From positions 18,680-82,679 of the forward strand of contig NZ_BCVJ01000003.1 in assembly GCF_001591685.1 (NCBI RefSeq): 64,000 nt of DNA. Direction: 5' to 3'. Below are positions 1 through 7,796 of this stretch, piece after piece. How positions within the stretch are numbered: the first letter of the stretch is position 1; each line of letters starts with the position of its first letter. This stretch comes from Ligilactobacillus murinus DSM 20452 = NBRC 14221 (lineage in GTDB: Bacteria > Bacillota > Bacilli > Lactobacillales > Lactobacillaceae). Made by a program: the position numbers and the translations under genes. The notes beneath the pieces were generated by a model that saw only the letters and a program-made list of their open reading frames with translations, did no database searches and had not been told where the DNA came from.

Positions 1-2
1 CA

Positions 3-236
3 ACTTCAACGACGGATGATGAGGAGACAACAAGCTCAGCAAATAAGACCTCAAGCAGTGTTGAAGACGATACGACACAAGATGATAGCCAAGCACAAAG
101 TTCGACCACGCGTCAAAGTAGTAGCTCTAGTGCAAGAACTGACCAAACTGAACGTGAGTCGACCAAACAAGATGGCGTACAAAATAATACGCAACCAAAT
201 GATAACAATACAACGCAGGATAATAATGCGCAATAG
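3..236 (+). CDS. C-terminal end of an unidentified protein with a low-complexity tail (partial)
   Basis: The third frame is open from the window edge to a TAG at 234-236. It encodes 77 residues made almost only of Ser, Thr, Asp, Asn, Gln and Glu. This composition is typical of the disordered C-terminal tail of secreted or membrane-anchored cell-envelope proteins, such as class A penicillin-binding proteins of lactobacilli, but no domain is visible and the identity cannot be fixed. The next gene starts 11 bases later on the same strand, so the two are probably cotranscribed. The overlapping frame starting with ATG at 16 encodes a Gln/Arg-rich product and is a shadow. Confidence 0.6.
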   Translation, partial: TSTTDDEETTSSANKTSSSVEDDTTQDDSQAQSSTTRQSSSSSARTDQTERESTKQDGVQNNTQPNDNNTTQDNNAQ

Positions 237-247
237 GGGGTAAGAAT

Positions 248-1150
248 GTGTTTAGTATTTTAGGGATGATCAATAGTTATATTGGTTATTTTAATATGAA
301 TGCTACGCTCAAAAATCGGATCTACACGATCGTTGGGGGTGTAGGTAATTTCTATTTGCTTTATGTTGCTTACCGCTTTTTTGCAAATGGTTTTATCGTT
401 CGTGGTCTGCTGTTTATCTTAGCTTTCTTAGCGTTACTGTATTTCACATATCTCAATATTTTGTACTTCTTTACGGAAGATCGGGTCTCAAAGCTCGATA
501 TCTCGCCTAAAGTTGAAAAAATGTTGGGCGTCAAGATCCCTGATACACGTGCCGCAGAAAATGCTGGAGTAGCTCCAGGTTTTATGCAGACTAATGGGAT
601 CTTCAAAGATGAAGAGTTTTTACCATCGACGTTGCAGACAAACCATAAGCAACGGGAGAATTTACAAAAAGTCGTGGCTCAATTAGAGCAGGTCGGGTAT
701 CTCCAGCTTGATTTTGGTGGTAAAGATAAAGAGCTTTTTAAAAAGGCTAAAAGTGGTGATCGTTTCTTTGCACTAAATGAACCGGTAGCCTTACCATATT
801 ACGAGTTGCGTGAGGTCAATGGTAAATTGTTAGTCTATGGTGGCGTCAATCAGATCGAACGCCAAGAACTCGGCGAAGTGACCCAAGTAGGGCTACTACG
901 AGGGATCGAAGCTTTGAAACGTTACCGTCTTTCTTTAGCAGCTGTTGCTTTGACAGGTGGTCCATATAAGTTTGCGGGCCGGTCAACGATGATGCAAAAA
1001 GATGAACCGTATAAACTAGAGATCCAGGTCGCATATCGTCCTAAAGAAGAGGAATTGTCCGATTTAGGCTCTGAGATCAGAGAAGATATCGAACAAGTAA
1101 AAAGAGTCGATGCTGTTGATAAAACTTTACGACGTCGGCGCGATAAATAA
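248..1150 (+). CDS. Membrane-anchored hypothetical protein, possibly DUF6681 family
   Basis: A 300-residue protein starting at GTG 248, with an AGGGGG Shine-Dalgarno about 7 bases upstream. Two hydrophobic segments lie near residues 27-45 and 50-73. A soluble domain follows, with a charged, Arg/Lys-rich C terminus. There is no catalytic motif I can recognise. The architecture resembles a lactobacillar family I recall as DUF6681, but I am not certain. It directly follows the gene with the low-complexity tail and is closed by a strong hairpin terminator, so the two may form the end of a cell-envelope operon. Confidence 0.65.
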   Translation: MFSILGMINSYIGYFNMNATLKNRIYTIVGGVGNFYLLYVAYRFFANGFIVRGLLFILAFLALLYFTYLNILYFFTEDRVSKLDISPKVEKMLGVKIPDTRAAENAGVAPGFMQTNGIFKDEEFLPSTLQTNHKQRENLQKVVAQLEQVGYLQLDFGGKDKELFKKAKSGDRFFALNEPVALPYYELREVNGKLLVYGGVNQIERQELGEVTQVGLLRGIEALKRYRLSLAAVALTGGPYKFAGRSTMMQKDEPYKLEIQVAYRPKEEELSDLGSEIREDIEQVKRVDAVDKTLRRRRDK

Positions 1151-1156
1151 AATATG

Positions 1157-1212
1157 AATAAAGCGGGACTCACTATGATGCGTATTTGCATCGCAGTGAG
1201 TCCCGCTTTATT
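1157..1212. terminator. Bidirectional hairpin terminator
   Basis: A perfect 18-bp inverted repeat (1157-1174 with 1195-1212) is flanked by A and T runs. It can end both the plus-strand gene before it and the minus-strand operon that ends at 1215. The apical part contains GATGC/GCATC around a GTATTT loop. The same apical motif occurs in hairpins near 18.6 and 32.9 kb. Confidence 0.9.
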
Positions 1213-1214
1213 TA

Positions 1215-2177
1215 CTAGTCAGCGATCTGTGTTTCAAATAACCAGTTAAAGACTTGATCGTTGACCCCAACATGCATATCTTCATGACCATACTCTGGTA
1301 AGATCAAATGTTCTTTTGGTGCTGTGATCTGATTGTAGATCGCAAATTGCGTTGAGGGGAAACAAACCTCATCTTCAAGTCCAGTGATCATTTTGACAGG
1401 GCATTGGATCCGTTGGGCAAGATTTTTGATATCGATATAGGCCAAAGTTTCCATGAGTTTAGTTTCAGTCTTATGGAAAGGATCGGAGAATTTGAAGTAA
1501 CGGAAAAGCTCATCATAGGCTTCACTGTGGTTGCCCAGCTCTAAGACCCGCTTAAAGTCACCTAAAAAAGGATAGATCGCGATCGTTTGTTGAATGCGCT
1601 GATTTAACGCAGAAGCAACTAACGCCAACGCCCCGCCTTGTGAACCGCCATAGCTATAGAGTTTAGTCTCATCGACTTGAGGTAACTGGGCAACGAGCTC
1701 GATCAAACTATAGACATCTAAGTAGATATCCTTGAAGAAAAGGTGTTTCGGTCCTTTTGTCGCTCCCCGAATGACTTGGCCTTTGACGGTGATCCCATCA
1801 AAAGTGGCGTGATCAAGTGAGCGCCCTGCTTGACCTCGGACATCCATAGCCACGACACCAGCTTTACCTGCCGTTAGACTTAACAAAGTTGCCCAATCAG
1901 GGGATCGTCCCATATAACCGTGGAAATAAAAGATCGTTGGCACGGGCTTTTCACTTTTAGGTAAAAGGCATTTAGCATAGACTTGACCGTGGTTAGTTCC
2001 CGGAAAAGTTAAACTATAGCAGTCAACTTGAGGGATCTTGAAGTCAAGTGGGGTCAATTTTTTAGTGGGGATCTCAAGTGAGGCTAATTCTTGATCCCAA
2101 AATTCATGAAAATCATTAGGAGTGGGGAAGGACCCCTGATAATTTTGCATTGCAACTAAACTCATCGTATCTTTCAT
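1215..2177 (-). CDS. Acetylxylan esterase/cephalosporin-C deacetylase family hydrolase, likely sialate O-acetylesterase
   Basis: A 320-residue alpha/beta hydrolase of the AXE1 family. The nucleophile elbow GGSQGG places the catalytic serine near residue 179. The acid is Asp in GLEDEV (about 269) and the base His in YGHED (about 298). The oxyanion region FHGYMG and the RGQ motif typical of the family are present. It is cytosolic, with no signal peptide. It is the last gene of a minus-strand operon, 23 bases after a sodium/solute symporter, next to nanK, nanA and nanE. Family members remove acetyl esters from sugars and antibiotics. Here de-O-acetylation of imported sialic acids is the natural inference. 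An upstream AAAGGAA site supports the ATG at 2177; a second ATG lies 12 bases downstream. Confidence 0.85.
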   Translation of the reverse strand: MKDTMSLVAMQNYQGSFPTPNDFHEFWDQELASLEIPTKKLTPLDFKIPQVDCYSLTFPGTNHGQVYAKCLLPKSEKPVPTIFYFHGYMGRSPDWATLLSLTAGKAGVVAMDVRGQAGRSLDHATFDGITVKGQVIRGATKGPKHLFFKDIYLDVYSLIELVAQLPQVDETKLYSYGGSQGGALALVASALNQRIQQTIAIYPFLGDFKRVLELGNHSEAYDELFRYFKFSDPFHKTETKLMETLAYIDIKNLAQRIQCPVKMITGLEDEVCFPSTQFAIYNQITAPKEHLILPEYGHEDMHVGVNDQVFNWLFETQIAD

Positions 2178-2200
2178 TATAAATTTAAATTCCTTTCACT

Positions 2201-3703
2201 TTAATTTTTTACTTTATCCTTGAGCGTGTAGATCGTTAAACCTTGGTTATCTTTATTATTTCCTGGGAAAAGTAGACTAGCTAGGTAGCCTAAAACAACA
2301 GCGGCAGTGAAGGAAACAGTTGCCACTAAAAGAGAGGAGATATGCAAAGAATCAACGTAGAAGGCTAAAAGCACACTCAAAGCAAATCCGATCAAGACTC
2401 CGCGTGCATTAGCGCGTTTGGTGAAGATCCCTAGTGCAAAGAGTCCAGCTACAGGGACCCCGAAGAGCCCGGAAACAGTCAAGAAGACGTTCCAAGTATC
2501 GGAAGTGTTACCCATCGTGAAGTAAACTGTGATCGTAGTACTGATGACACCAGCGATGATGATCACCAAACGAGCTAAAGTAACGTCTGACATCCCCTTG
2601 AATTTATTGTTAAAGAAGCGTTGCTTAAAGTCAGTTACAAAGCAAGCAGAGATCGAGTTCAAACTTGAGGCGATCGTTGATTGTGCCGCCGCAAAGATCC
2701 CGGCGATAACAAAACCTGCGATCCCAGCTGGAAGTTGTGTGATGACAAAGTAAGGTACGATCGCACTGGTGTTGAAATCTTTTGGTAAGCTAGCAGCATT
2801 TTGGTAGAAGGCGTAGAGGATCGTTCCCATTCCAAAGAACAAGGGGATCGTCAAAATGCCAAGAAAACCAGTTGTCCAAAGTGATTTGATCGTATCTTTC
2901 AAAGATTTAGTGGTTTGGTAGCGTTGGACAACGTCTTGACTACCAGTGTATTGATACAGACTATTGACGAATTGACCAACAAAGATCAATGGAACAAAAG
3001 CTGCTAGATCATTGATCTTAAAGTCAGCACTGGAGAGGATCTTGTGGTTGCTAGCGGCGGTATGGGCAACAGTCGCAAAGCCACCATCGATCGAGAAGAC
3101 CCCGATAAAGATGATGAGCAAAGCCCCACCGATCAAAACGAAGGCTTGGATCACGTCGCTCCAGATGACCCCTTCGATCCCACCAAGGAAGGTATAAATG
3201 ATACACATTATCCCAACACAGGCTGCAACGAGTAAAGGATCGATATCAGTCACTGAAGCGACCGCTAATACAGGTAGGTAAGTTACCACCGCGACCCGTC
3301 CGATATGATAAATAATGAATAGCAAACTACTTAAGGCACGGATCAGCGGACTAAAGCGCGCTTCAAGATATTCATAAGCGGTCGTGACTTTTAACTTGCG
3401 AAAGAAAGGGACATAATAATGATTTAAGATCGGGATGATCGGGATGATAACTAATGATCCGATCGCATATGACCAGTCTGAGAGAAAGGCCCGCTCAGGC
3501 ACCGACATGAAAGTGATCGAGCTAAGTGTCGTTGCAAAGATACTGATCCCAGCTGCCCAAGCCGGGATCTTACCGCCAGCTTTGAAGAAAGCATCGGTAT
3601 CTTTACTTGAACGTTTGGTAAAGTATGCGCCAACTAGTAACATTCCGACTAAATATAAGACAACGACGATCCAGTTTGCCAGTCCCAAACCTACTTTTTC
3701 CAT
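2201..3703 (-). CDS. nanT: Sodium:solute symporter (SSS family), probable sialic acid transporter
   Basis: A 500-residue polytopic protein with about 13 membrane segments. It carries SSS landmarks: GISIFATTLSSITFMSVP near the N terminus and a GGIEGVIWSDVIQ stretch around residue 175. Start chosen at ATG 3703 because GAGGTG sits 9 bases upstream; the GTG 12 bases earlier overlaps that site. SSS proteins import sialic acid with Na+ in several bacteria. The flanking esterase, nanK, nanA and nanE make sialate the likely substrate. It follows a cation/proton antiporter gene by about 25 bases. The substrate is inferred from context, so the symbol is provisional. Confidence 0.85.
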   Translation of the reverse strand: MEKVGLGLANWIVVVLYLVGMLLVGAYFTKRSSKDTDAFFKAGGKIPAWAAGISIFATTLSSITFMSVPERAFLSDWSYAIGSLVIIPIIPILNHYYVPFFRKLKVTTAYEYLEARFSPLIRALSSLLFIIYHIGRVAVVTYLPVLAVASVTDIDPLLVAACVGIMCIIYTFLGGIEGVIWSDVIQAFVLIGGALLIIFIGVFSIDGGFATVAHTAASNHKILSSADFKINDLAAFVPLIFVGQFVNSLYQYTGSQDVVQRYQTTKSLKDTIKSLWTTGFLGILTIPLFFGMGTILYAFYQNAASLPKDFNTSAIVPYFVITQLPAGIAGFVIAGIFAAAQSTIASSLNSISACFVTDFKQRFFNNKFKGMSDVTLARLVIIIAGVISTTITVYFTMGNTSDTWNVFLTVSGLFGVPVAGLFALGIFTKRANARGVLIGFALSVLLAFYVDSLHISSLLVATVSFTAAVVLGYLASLLFPGNNKDNQGLTIYTLKDKVKN

Positions 3704-3728
3704 AATAAAATTCACCTCGTATTTGAAT

Positions 3729-4889
3729 TTAAACTTCTAATTGTGTGGATCTTTGAATGTAATATTTCAATAACAGTGGTGCGATCAAAGTTGTAATGAC
3801 GGTAACGACGATCATTGCCGTATAGTGATTTTGATCGATCAGATGGGTGCTTAAGGCAACGTTAGTAACGACCAGCGCCATTTCGCCACGTGAGACCATC
3901 CCCGCGCCAACAATGTTTGCAGCGTTGGTAGATAGGCCAAAACATCTTGCTCCCAAACCACAACCGATCTGTTTGCCCAAGATAGCAACGATGATCAAAC
4001 ATGTGATAAATAAGATATCTTTACTCATGCCAACAAAACTGATATTTAATCCGATGCTGACAAAAAAGACGGGGATAAAGACCGCATAGCCGATCGGTTC
4101 GATCTTTAAAGCGAGTCGTTCTTTAAAGGTGGTCTCGGAGATCGCTAAACCGGCAAAATAAGCCCCTAAAACATCGCTCATCCCCAGACTGACTGCTAAA
4201 AAAGCAAAACCAAAACAAAGGACCAAAGCTGCGGTCGTTTCATTTTCACTTGCATTTAACCGACTAAAAACAGCTAAAAACTTAGGAACGAACCATTTAC
4301 CTAAGCTAAGAGCAAGAACAAAGAACAATAACATCAAGCCAAGCATCAAGGGGATCGATCGTGGTGAAGTTGCTGTGGTCCCAAAAAGTGAGACACAGAT
4401 CCCCAGCAAAATAACACAGATAATATCATCGGCTACTGCAGCGCCTAAGATCATAGAGCCTTCGGGACTGTTTAAACGTTGCATCTCGCGTAAGACTTGA
4501 ACGGTGATGCTGACTGAAGTAGCGCTTAAGATCAGTCCTAAAAATATCGCCGTCTTAGCACTAAAGCCAAAAACGTAATAGCACAACAAAAAGGCACTTG
4601 CCGTCGGGACGATCACCCCTAAGATCGCCACAGTCAAGGAAGGTTTCCAATAGTGGAGCAAAGCCTTGAGATCACCTTCGAGCCCAGCGATAAACATCAA
4701 TACGATCACCCCAAGTTCAGCAAAGTAGTGGGTAAAAGTATTGGGGGCTAGGAGGTTCAAGACTGCCGGACCAGCTAGGACTCCGACCAACAACTCACCG
4801 ATCACACTAGGAAAGTTGAAGATGTTTGAAAGATGAGCTCCGAGTTTGGTAAGTAATAAAATGATGACTAATTGGAGCAGATAAGACAT
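3729..4889 (-). CDS. Cation:proton antiporter, CPA2/NapA type
   Basis: A 386-residue protein with about 12 membrane helices. It has the paired aspartates of electrogenic Na+/H+ antiporters (AVADD, residues about 154-155) in the ion-binding helix, and the N-terminal FPSVIGELLVGVLAGP helix typical of CPA2 proteins. It lacks the C-terminal TrkA-N domain of KefB/KefC, which favours a NapA-like Na+/H+ exchanger over a glutathione-gated K+ efflux system. It is 11 bases after the isomerase-like gene and just before the Na+ symporter gene. It may expel the Na+ brought in with sialate, but that coupling is inference. Confidence 0.85.
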   Translation of the reverse strand: MSYLLQLVIILLLTKLGAHLSNIFNFPSVIGELLVGVLAGPAVLNLLAPNTFTHYFAELGVIVLMFIAGLEGDLKALLHYWKPSLTVAILGVIVPTASAFLLCYYVFGFSAKTAIFLGLILSATSVSITVQVLREMQRLNSPEGSMILGAAVADDIICVILLGICVSLFGTTATSPRSIPLMLGLMLLFFVLALSLGKWFVPKFLAVFSRLNASENETTAALVLCFGFAFLAVSLGMSDVLGAYFAGLAISETTFKERLALKIEPIGYAVFIPVFFVSIGLNISFVGMSKDILFITCLIIVAILGKQIGCGLGARCFGLSTNAANIVGAGMVSRGEMALVVTNVALSTHLIDQNHYTAMIVVTVITTLIAPLLLKYYIQRSTQLEV

Positions 4890-4900
4890 CTAAGATCACC

Positions 4901-5638
4901 TCAGTTTTCCAATAAGCGATTTACCAATTGAACTTGGCTAGCCAATTCGTCTAGATCAGCAGTCCCATATTCCAAGAAAACGGGGACATCTGTTTTAAGC
5001 GACTTTAGCATTGGTTGCCAATCTGTATCGCCTTTGCCTAAGAGAACAGTCTGTTTGGCATGGATATCTTTTAGGTGAAAGACACTGATCTGGTCGCATA
5101 GAGCCAAGAAAGCTTTTGTAGGATCCTCATTTATCCAATACCAGTTACCTGAATCAAAGGTATAGCCTAAAGAAAGTTTTTCACTGCGATCAAATGTTAG
5201 CTCTTGGGTGATCGCACTGAGCTTACCGTTAACATTGGGCTGATTTTCGATCGTCACGTTGATAGGGCTGTTAGCTAAAAGATCATGGAGTCGTTTTAGC
5301 TTAGCATCACTGAACAATAGATCAATGTGACCTAAGCTGTATTTGAGATTTTTGATCCCGATCTTTTCGGCTAAAGCTAGCTGTTGTTCTAACTTGGGTG
5401 CGAAATGATCACCTAAAAATAATTCTTCGGGGACTGAATAATAGAGGCCCCAGTTATTTTTTTGACAGAGCTTTGCAATTTGTTCTAACTCCCAGACCTT
5501 GGTCGCTGGAGCAAAGAATTCGCCCCGCACTTCGATATTGTCAATTGGCCAAGCATCGACGTCTAAAAGACAGGCTAACTGACTTTTAGAGCGTTCTAAC
5601 TGGGGTAAAAAGACAGCTGTATTAAGTGAGACTTGCAT
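4901..5638 (-). CDS. TIM-barrel sugar phosphate isomerase/epimerase-like protein
   Basis: A 245-residue protein of the xylose-isomerase-like/AP endonuclease 2 fold. The motifs NIEVRGEFF, ENQPN (metal-ligand Glu), FDSGNWYW, VFHLKDIH and FLEYG fall at the expected strand ends. Start chosen at ATG 5638 because GAGGTGG lies 6 bases upstream; the longer frame to 5701 would have an unlikely hydrophobic extension. It is the first gene of the minus-strand operon controlled by the promoter at 5761-5789. The family isomerises or epimerises many sugars and polyols. Its substrate within a sialate locus is unknown. Confidence 0.85.
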   Translation of the reverse strand: MQVSLNTAVFLPQLERSKSQLACLLDVDAWPIDNIEVRGEFFAPATKVWELEQIAKLCQKNNWGLYYSVPEELFLGDHFAPKLEQQLALAEKIGIKNLKYSLGHIDLLFSDAKLKRLHDLLANSPINVTIENQPNVNGKLSAITQELTFDRSEKLSLGYTFDSGNWYWINEDPTKAFLALCDQISVFHLKDIHAKQTVLLGKGDTDWQPMLKSLKTDVPVFLEYGTADLDELASQVQLVNRLLEN

Positions 5639-5714
5639 TTTATCCACCTCGCTAAGTTGGTAAAAAAAGACAAAAACCGCACTAAAAAGGACTTGAGCCA
5701 AGCCTTTATCAGTA

Positions 5715-5755
5715 CGGTTGAATTATTTATTCTGAATTGTTGAATTTCTATTACA
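5715..5755. promoter_or_regulatory. Repeated TGAATT leader motif, candidate operator
   Basis: The block CGGTTGAATTAT (5715-5726) and the block TGAATTTCTATTACA (5741-5755) also occur, closer together, before nanA at 6855-6882. Here they lie just downstream of the -10 of the minus-strand nan promoter, in the transcribed leader. Three TGAATT copies are present. The matching position at both promoters of the locus suggests a regulator-binding site. Confidence 0.5.
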
Positions 5756-5760
5756 CACAG

Positions 5761-5797
5761 ATCATAACATAACTAGAAACTGATGTAAACGCTTTAT
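5761..5797 (-). promoter_or_regulatory. Promoter of the isomerase-antiporter-symporter-esterase operon with overlapping cre site
   Basis: On the minus strand TTTACA (5784-5789) and TATGAT (5761-5766) are separated by 17 bases. The plus-strand string TGTAAACGCTTTAT (5784-5797) fits the CcpA cre consensus at nearly all positions and covers the -35 box. This predicts carbon catabolite repression. The site also touches the end of nanK. Confidence 0.7.
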
Positions 5798-6657
5798 TTT
5801 ATAAATGGATAGACAGCACCGTAAAGTTGTGCTTTATCCGCTAAAGTAGCGACTTTTAATTGGGTCTGACAAAGCCCTGGTGGGAGGATCAAAGCTAATT
5901 GTTCATTTAAGAGTTGTAACAAGTAGTCTTTTTGCTGACAAACAGCGCCTCCGATCAATAGGACCTCGGGATCAAAGAGCAGTAAAATGTTGCTCAAGCC
6001 TTGAGCGACCTCTTTGGCCCAAGCTTTAAGTAACGATAGATAAGGTTCTTGGCCTGCTTTGGCGAGTTCAAACCCTTCCTTGACGCTGAGATCAAATGGC
6101 GCAAGTTTAGCCTCTAGACTAAGAGTTGATGCGCGTTGTTCAAAATTAGTCTGGGTTTTAGGGCAAAAGAGCGTGTAGCCAAGCGAATTGGCTGTTCCGT
6201 GCGCCCCAGAAGCGAGCTGGCCATTGGCTAAATATGCCCCGCCGATCCCAGTTCCTAAAGCTACACAATAGGCACTTTTGGCATTTTTAGCTGCTCCAAG
6301 AACTGCTTCACCCAAAAGCGCAGCGTCGACGTCATTGACGACAAAAACCAAAAGCCCAGTTGCTTCTTCGAGGCGGGCTTTAAGTGGGGTCCCTTGATAA
6401 TCAAGGATCGTTGGGCCGGCGTATTGGATACTACCATCTGAGGCCACGATCCCAGCGGTACTGATGCCGATCCCCGCAAGTTCATATTTATGGCTGAACT
6501 TTTGACTGAGTTCAAGTAAGGTCTTTAAGATCTGACCATCTTTATTTTTATTAGTCGGCACACTACCGGTTTGTTCTAGCGTAAGTTCAGGTGTGAGCAG
6601 CGCATATTTGATCGTTGTGCCACCAACATCAAATGCGAGTAGTGGTTTATTTGGCAT
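5794..6657 (-). CDS. nanK: ROK family kinase, probable N-acetylmannosamine kinase
   Basis: A 287-residue ROK protein with the N-terminal phosphate motif DVGGTTIK (residues 10-17), the catalytic region VNDVDAALLGE and GTGIGGA. It lacks the CxCGxxGC zinc motif of many ROK proteins and carries NFEQRASTLSL in that area, as beta-glucoside-kinase-like members do. Beside nanA and nanE, phosphorylation of ManNAc to ManNAc-6-P, the substrate of NanE, is the expected reaction. It is divergent from nanA across a 250-base regulatory region and probably continues into the downstream minus-strand operon as well as having its own promoter. Confidence 0.85.
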   Translation of the reverse strand: MPNKPLLAFDVGGTTIKYALLTPELTLEQTGSVPTNKNKDGQILKTLLELSQKFSHKYELAGIGISTAGIVASDGSIQYAGPTILDYQGTPLKARLEEATGLLVFVVNDVDAALLGEAVLGAAKNAKSAYCVALGTGIGGAYLANGQLASGAHGTANSLGYTLFCPKTQTNFEQRASTLSLEAKLAPFDLSVKEGFELAKAGQEPYLSLLKAWAKEVAQGLSNILLLFDPEVLLIGGAVCQQKDYLLQLLNEQLALILPPGLCQTQLKVATLADKAQLYGAVYPFIK

Positions 6658-6683
6658 AAGACGTCACTTCTTTCGTAAGATTA

Positions 6684-6697
6684 TGTTTGCGTTTTCA
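6684..6697 (-). promoter_or_regulatory. Candidate CcpA cre site upstream of nanK
   Basis: On the minus strand the sequence reads TGAAAACGCAAACA. It departs from the cre consensus TGWAARCGYTWNCW at one position. It lies 27-40 bases before the nanK start, so CcpA could block nanK transcription. Confidence 0.55.
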
Positions 6698-6707
6698 TGA
6701 TAGCATT

Positions 6708-6832
6708 AGAAAATAATTTTCTCAAATCAAAAACTAGAAAAAAATTTTATTTCCGTGTAAACCCTTATCCATGTAAGGTTATTTGTAATGAATGAAAATA
6801 ATTACCGTTCTTTAAACTTGAAATAATTTTTA
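6708..6832. promoter_or_regulatory. Three GAAA(A)TAATT palindromic sites in the nanK-nanA divergent region
   Basis: AGAAAATAATTTTCT (6708-6722) is a palindrome about a central A. Related copies are TGAAAATAATTA (6793-6804) and TGAAATAATTTTTA (6819-6832); the last overlaps the -35 of the nanA promoter. They are candidate operators for the RpiR-type regulator encoded at 8565. Confidence 0.45.
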
Positions 6833-6846
6833 TCATAGTTTATGCT
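6818..6846 (+). promoter_or_regulatory. nanA promoter
   Basis: TTGAAA (6818-6823) and TATGCT (6841-6846) are separated by 17 bases. Transcription would start near 6853, giving a leader of about 55 bases before the nanA ATG. Confidence 0.65.
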
Positions 6847-6854
6847 GTAGGCGT

Positions 6855-6882
6855 CGGTTGAATTATCTGAATTTCTATTACA
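6855..6882. promoter_or_regulatory. Second copy of the nan leader motif
   Basis: CGGTTGAATTAT (6855-6866) and TGAATTTCTATTACA (6868-6882) repeat the two blocks seen at 5715-5755. Here they start about two bases after the predicted transcription start of nanA. The orientation relative to the gene is opposite to the first copy. Confidence 0.5.
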
Positions 6883-6908
6883 TAATAAACAATTGGAGGA
6901 ACTTTCCT

Positions 6909-7781
6909 ATGAAAAAATTATATGCGGCCCTAATGACGGCTTTTGATGAAAGCGGAAACATCGATGAACAAGGTACACGTGAAATGGTGCGTTACAATAT
7001 TGACGTCAATCAACTTGATGGGTTATATGTAGGTGGGAGCACCGGTGAGAACTTCATGCTCGGAACAGCTGAAAAGAAGCGCGTGTTTGAGATCGCAATG
7101 GATGAAGCTAAGGGCTCAGATATCGATCTGATCGCCCAAGTAGGCTCACCTAACTTACACGAAGCTAAAGAACTAGCTAAATTTGTGACAGAGCTAGGTT
7201 ATAAGACGATCTCAGCTGTTACACCGTTTTACTATAACTTCAATTTTGACGAGATCAAGCATTACTATGATGAGATCGTCAAAGATGTAGATACCAAATT
7301 AGTCGTTTATTCGATCCCGGCACTAACAGGGGTCGCACTTTCATTGGATAATTTTGCTAAACTCTTTGAAAATGAAAAGATCATCGGCGTCAAATATACG
7401 AATGCTGACTTTTATTTGTTAGAACGTTTACGTGAACGTTTCCCAGATAAATTGATCTTGTCAGGCTTTGATGAAATGTTATTGCCAGCTTTAGCTTTAG
7501 ACGTTGATGGTGCGATCGGTTCGACCTTTAATATCAATGCTAAAAAGGCTAAAGCTGAGATCGCAGCTTTTGAAGCAGGTGATATTGCTAAAGCCCGTCA
7601 ATTACAACATGAAAGTAACGATCTGATCACAGATCTTTTGAACAACGGGATCTATGCAACTTTGAAATTAGTCTTTGAAGAATTGGGGGTCCATGCTGGT
7701 TATACCCGGGAACCAATGGCTAAAGCTACGCCGGAAGTCAAAGCTGGTGCAAAACGGATCTACGAAAAATATTTCAAATAA
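6909..7781 (+). CDS. nanA: N-acetylneuraminate lyase
   Basis: A 290-residue class I aldolase of the DHDPS/NAL family. It has GGSTGEN (residues 42-48, binding the pyruvate carboxylate), the catalytic Tyr in LVVYSIP (about 134) and the Schiff-base Lys in IGVKYTN (about 162). GFDEM and GAIGSTFN follow as in sialate lyases. The reaction splits N-acetylneuraminate into N-acetylmannosamine and pyruvate. Start chosen at ATG 6909, because GGAGGA ends 8 bases upstream and the first residues MKKLYAAL match the family. The longer frame to 6858 lies in the leader. nanE follows after 15 bases. Confidence 0.96.
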   Translation: MKKLYAALMTAFDESGNIDEQGTREMVRYNIDVNQLDGLYVGGSTGENFMLGTAEKKRVFEIAMDEAKGSDIDLIAQVGSPNLHEAKELAKFVTELGYKTISAVTPFYYNFNFDEIKHYYDEIVKDVDTKLVVYSIPALTGVALSLDNFAKLFENEKIIGVKYTNADFYLLERLRERFPDKLILSGFDEMLLPALALDVDGAIGSTFNINAKKAKAEIAAFEAGDIAKARQLQHESNDLITDLLNNGIYATLKLVFEELGVHAGYTREPMAKATPEVKAGAKRIYEKYFK

Positions 7782-7796
7782 ATCGAGGTAAGGATC

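Noticed and set aside
16..243. 75-residue Gln/Arg-rich frame at the left edge
   Set aside because: It overlaps the Ser/Thr/Asp-rich frame 3-236, which has the composition of a real protein tail and a stop correctly placed before the next ribosome site.
922..1191. Antisense frame over the membrane protein gene
   Set aside because: It runs against a gene with good start signals, has no ribosome site and no recognisable domain.
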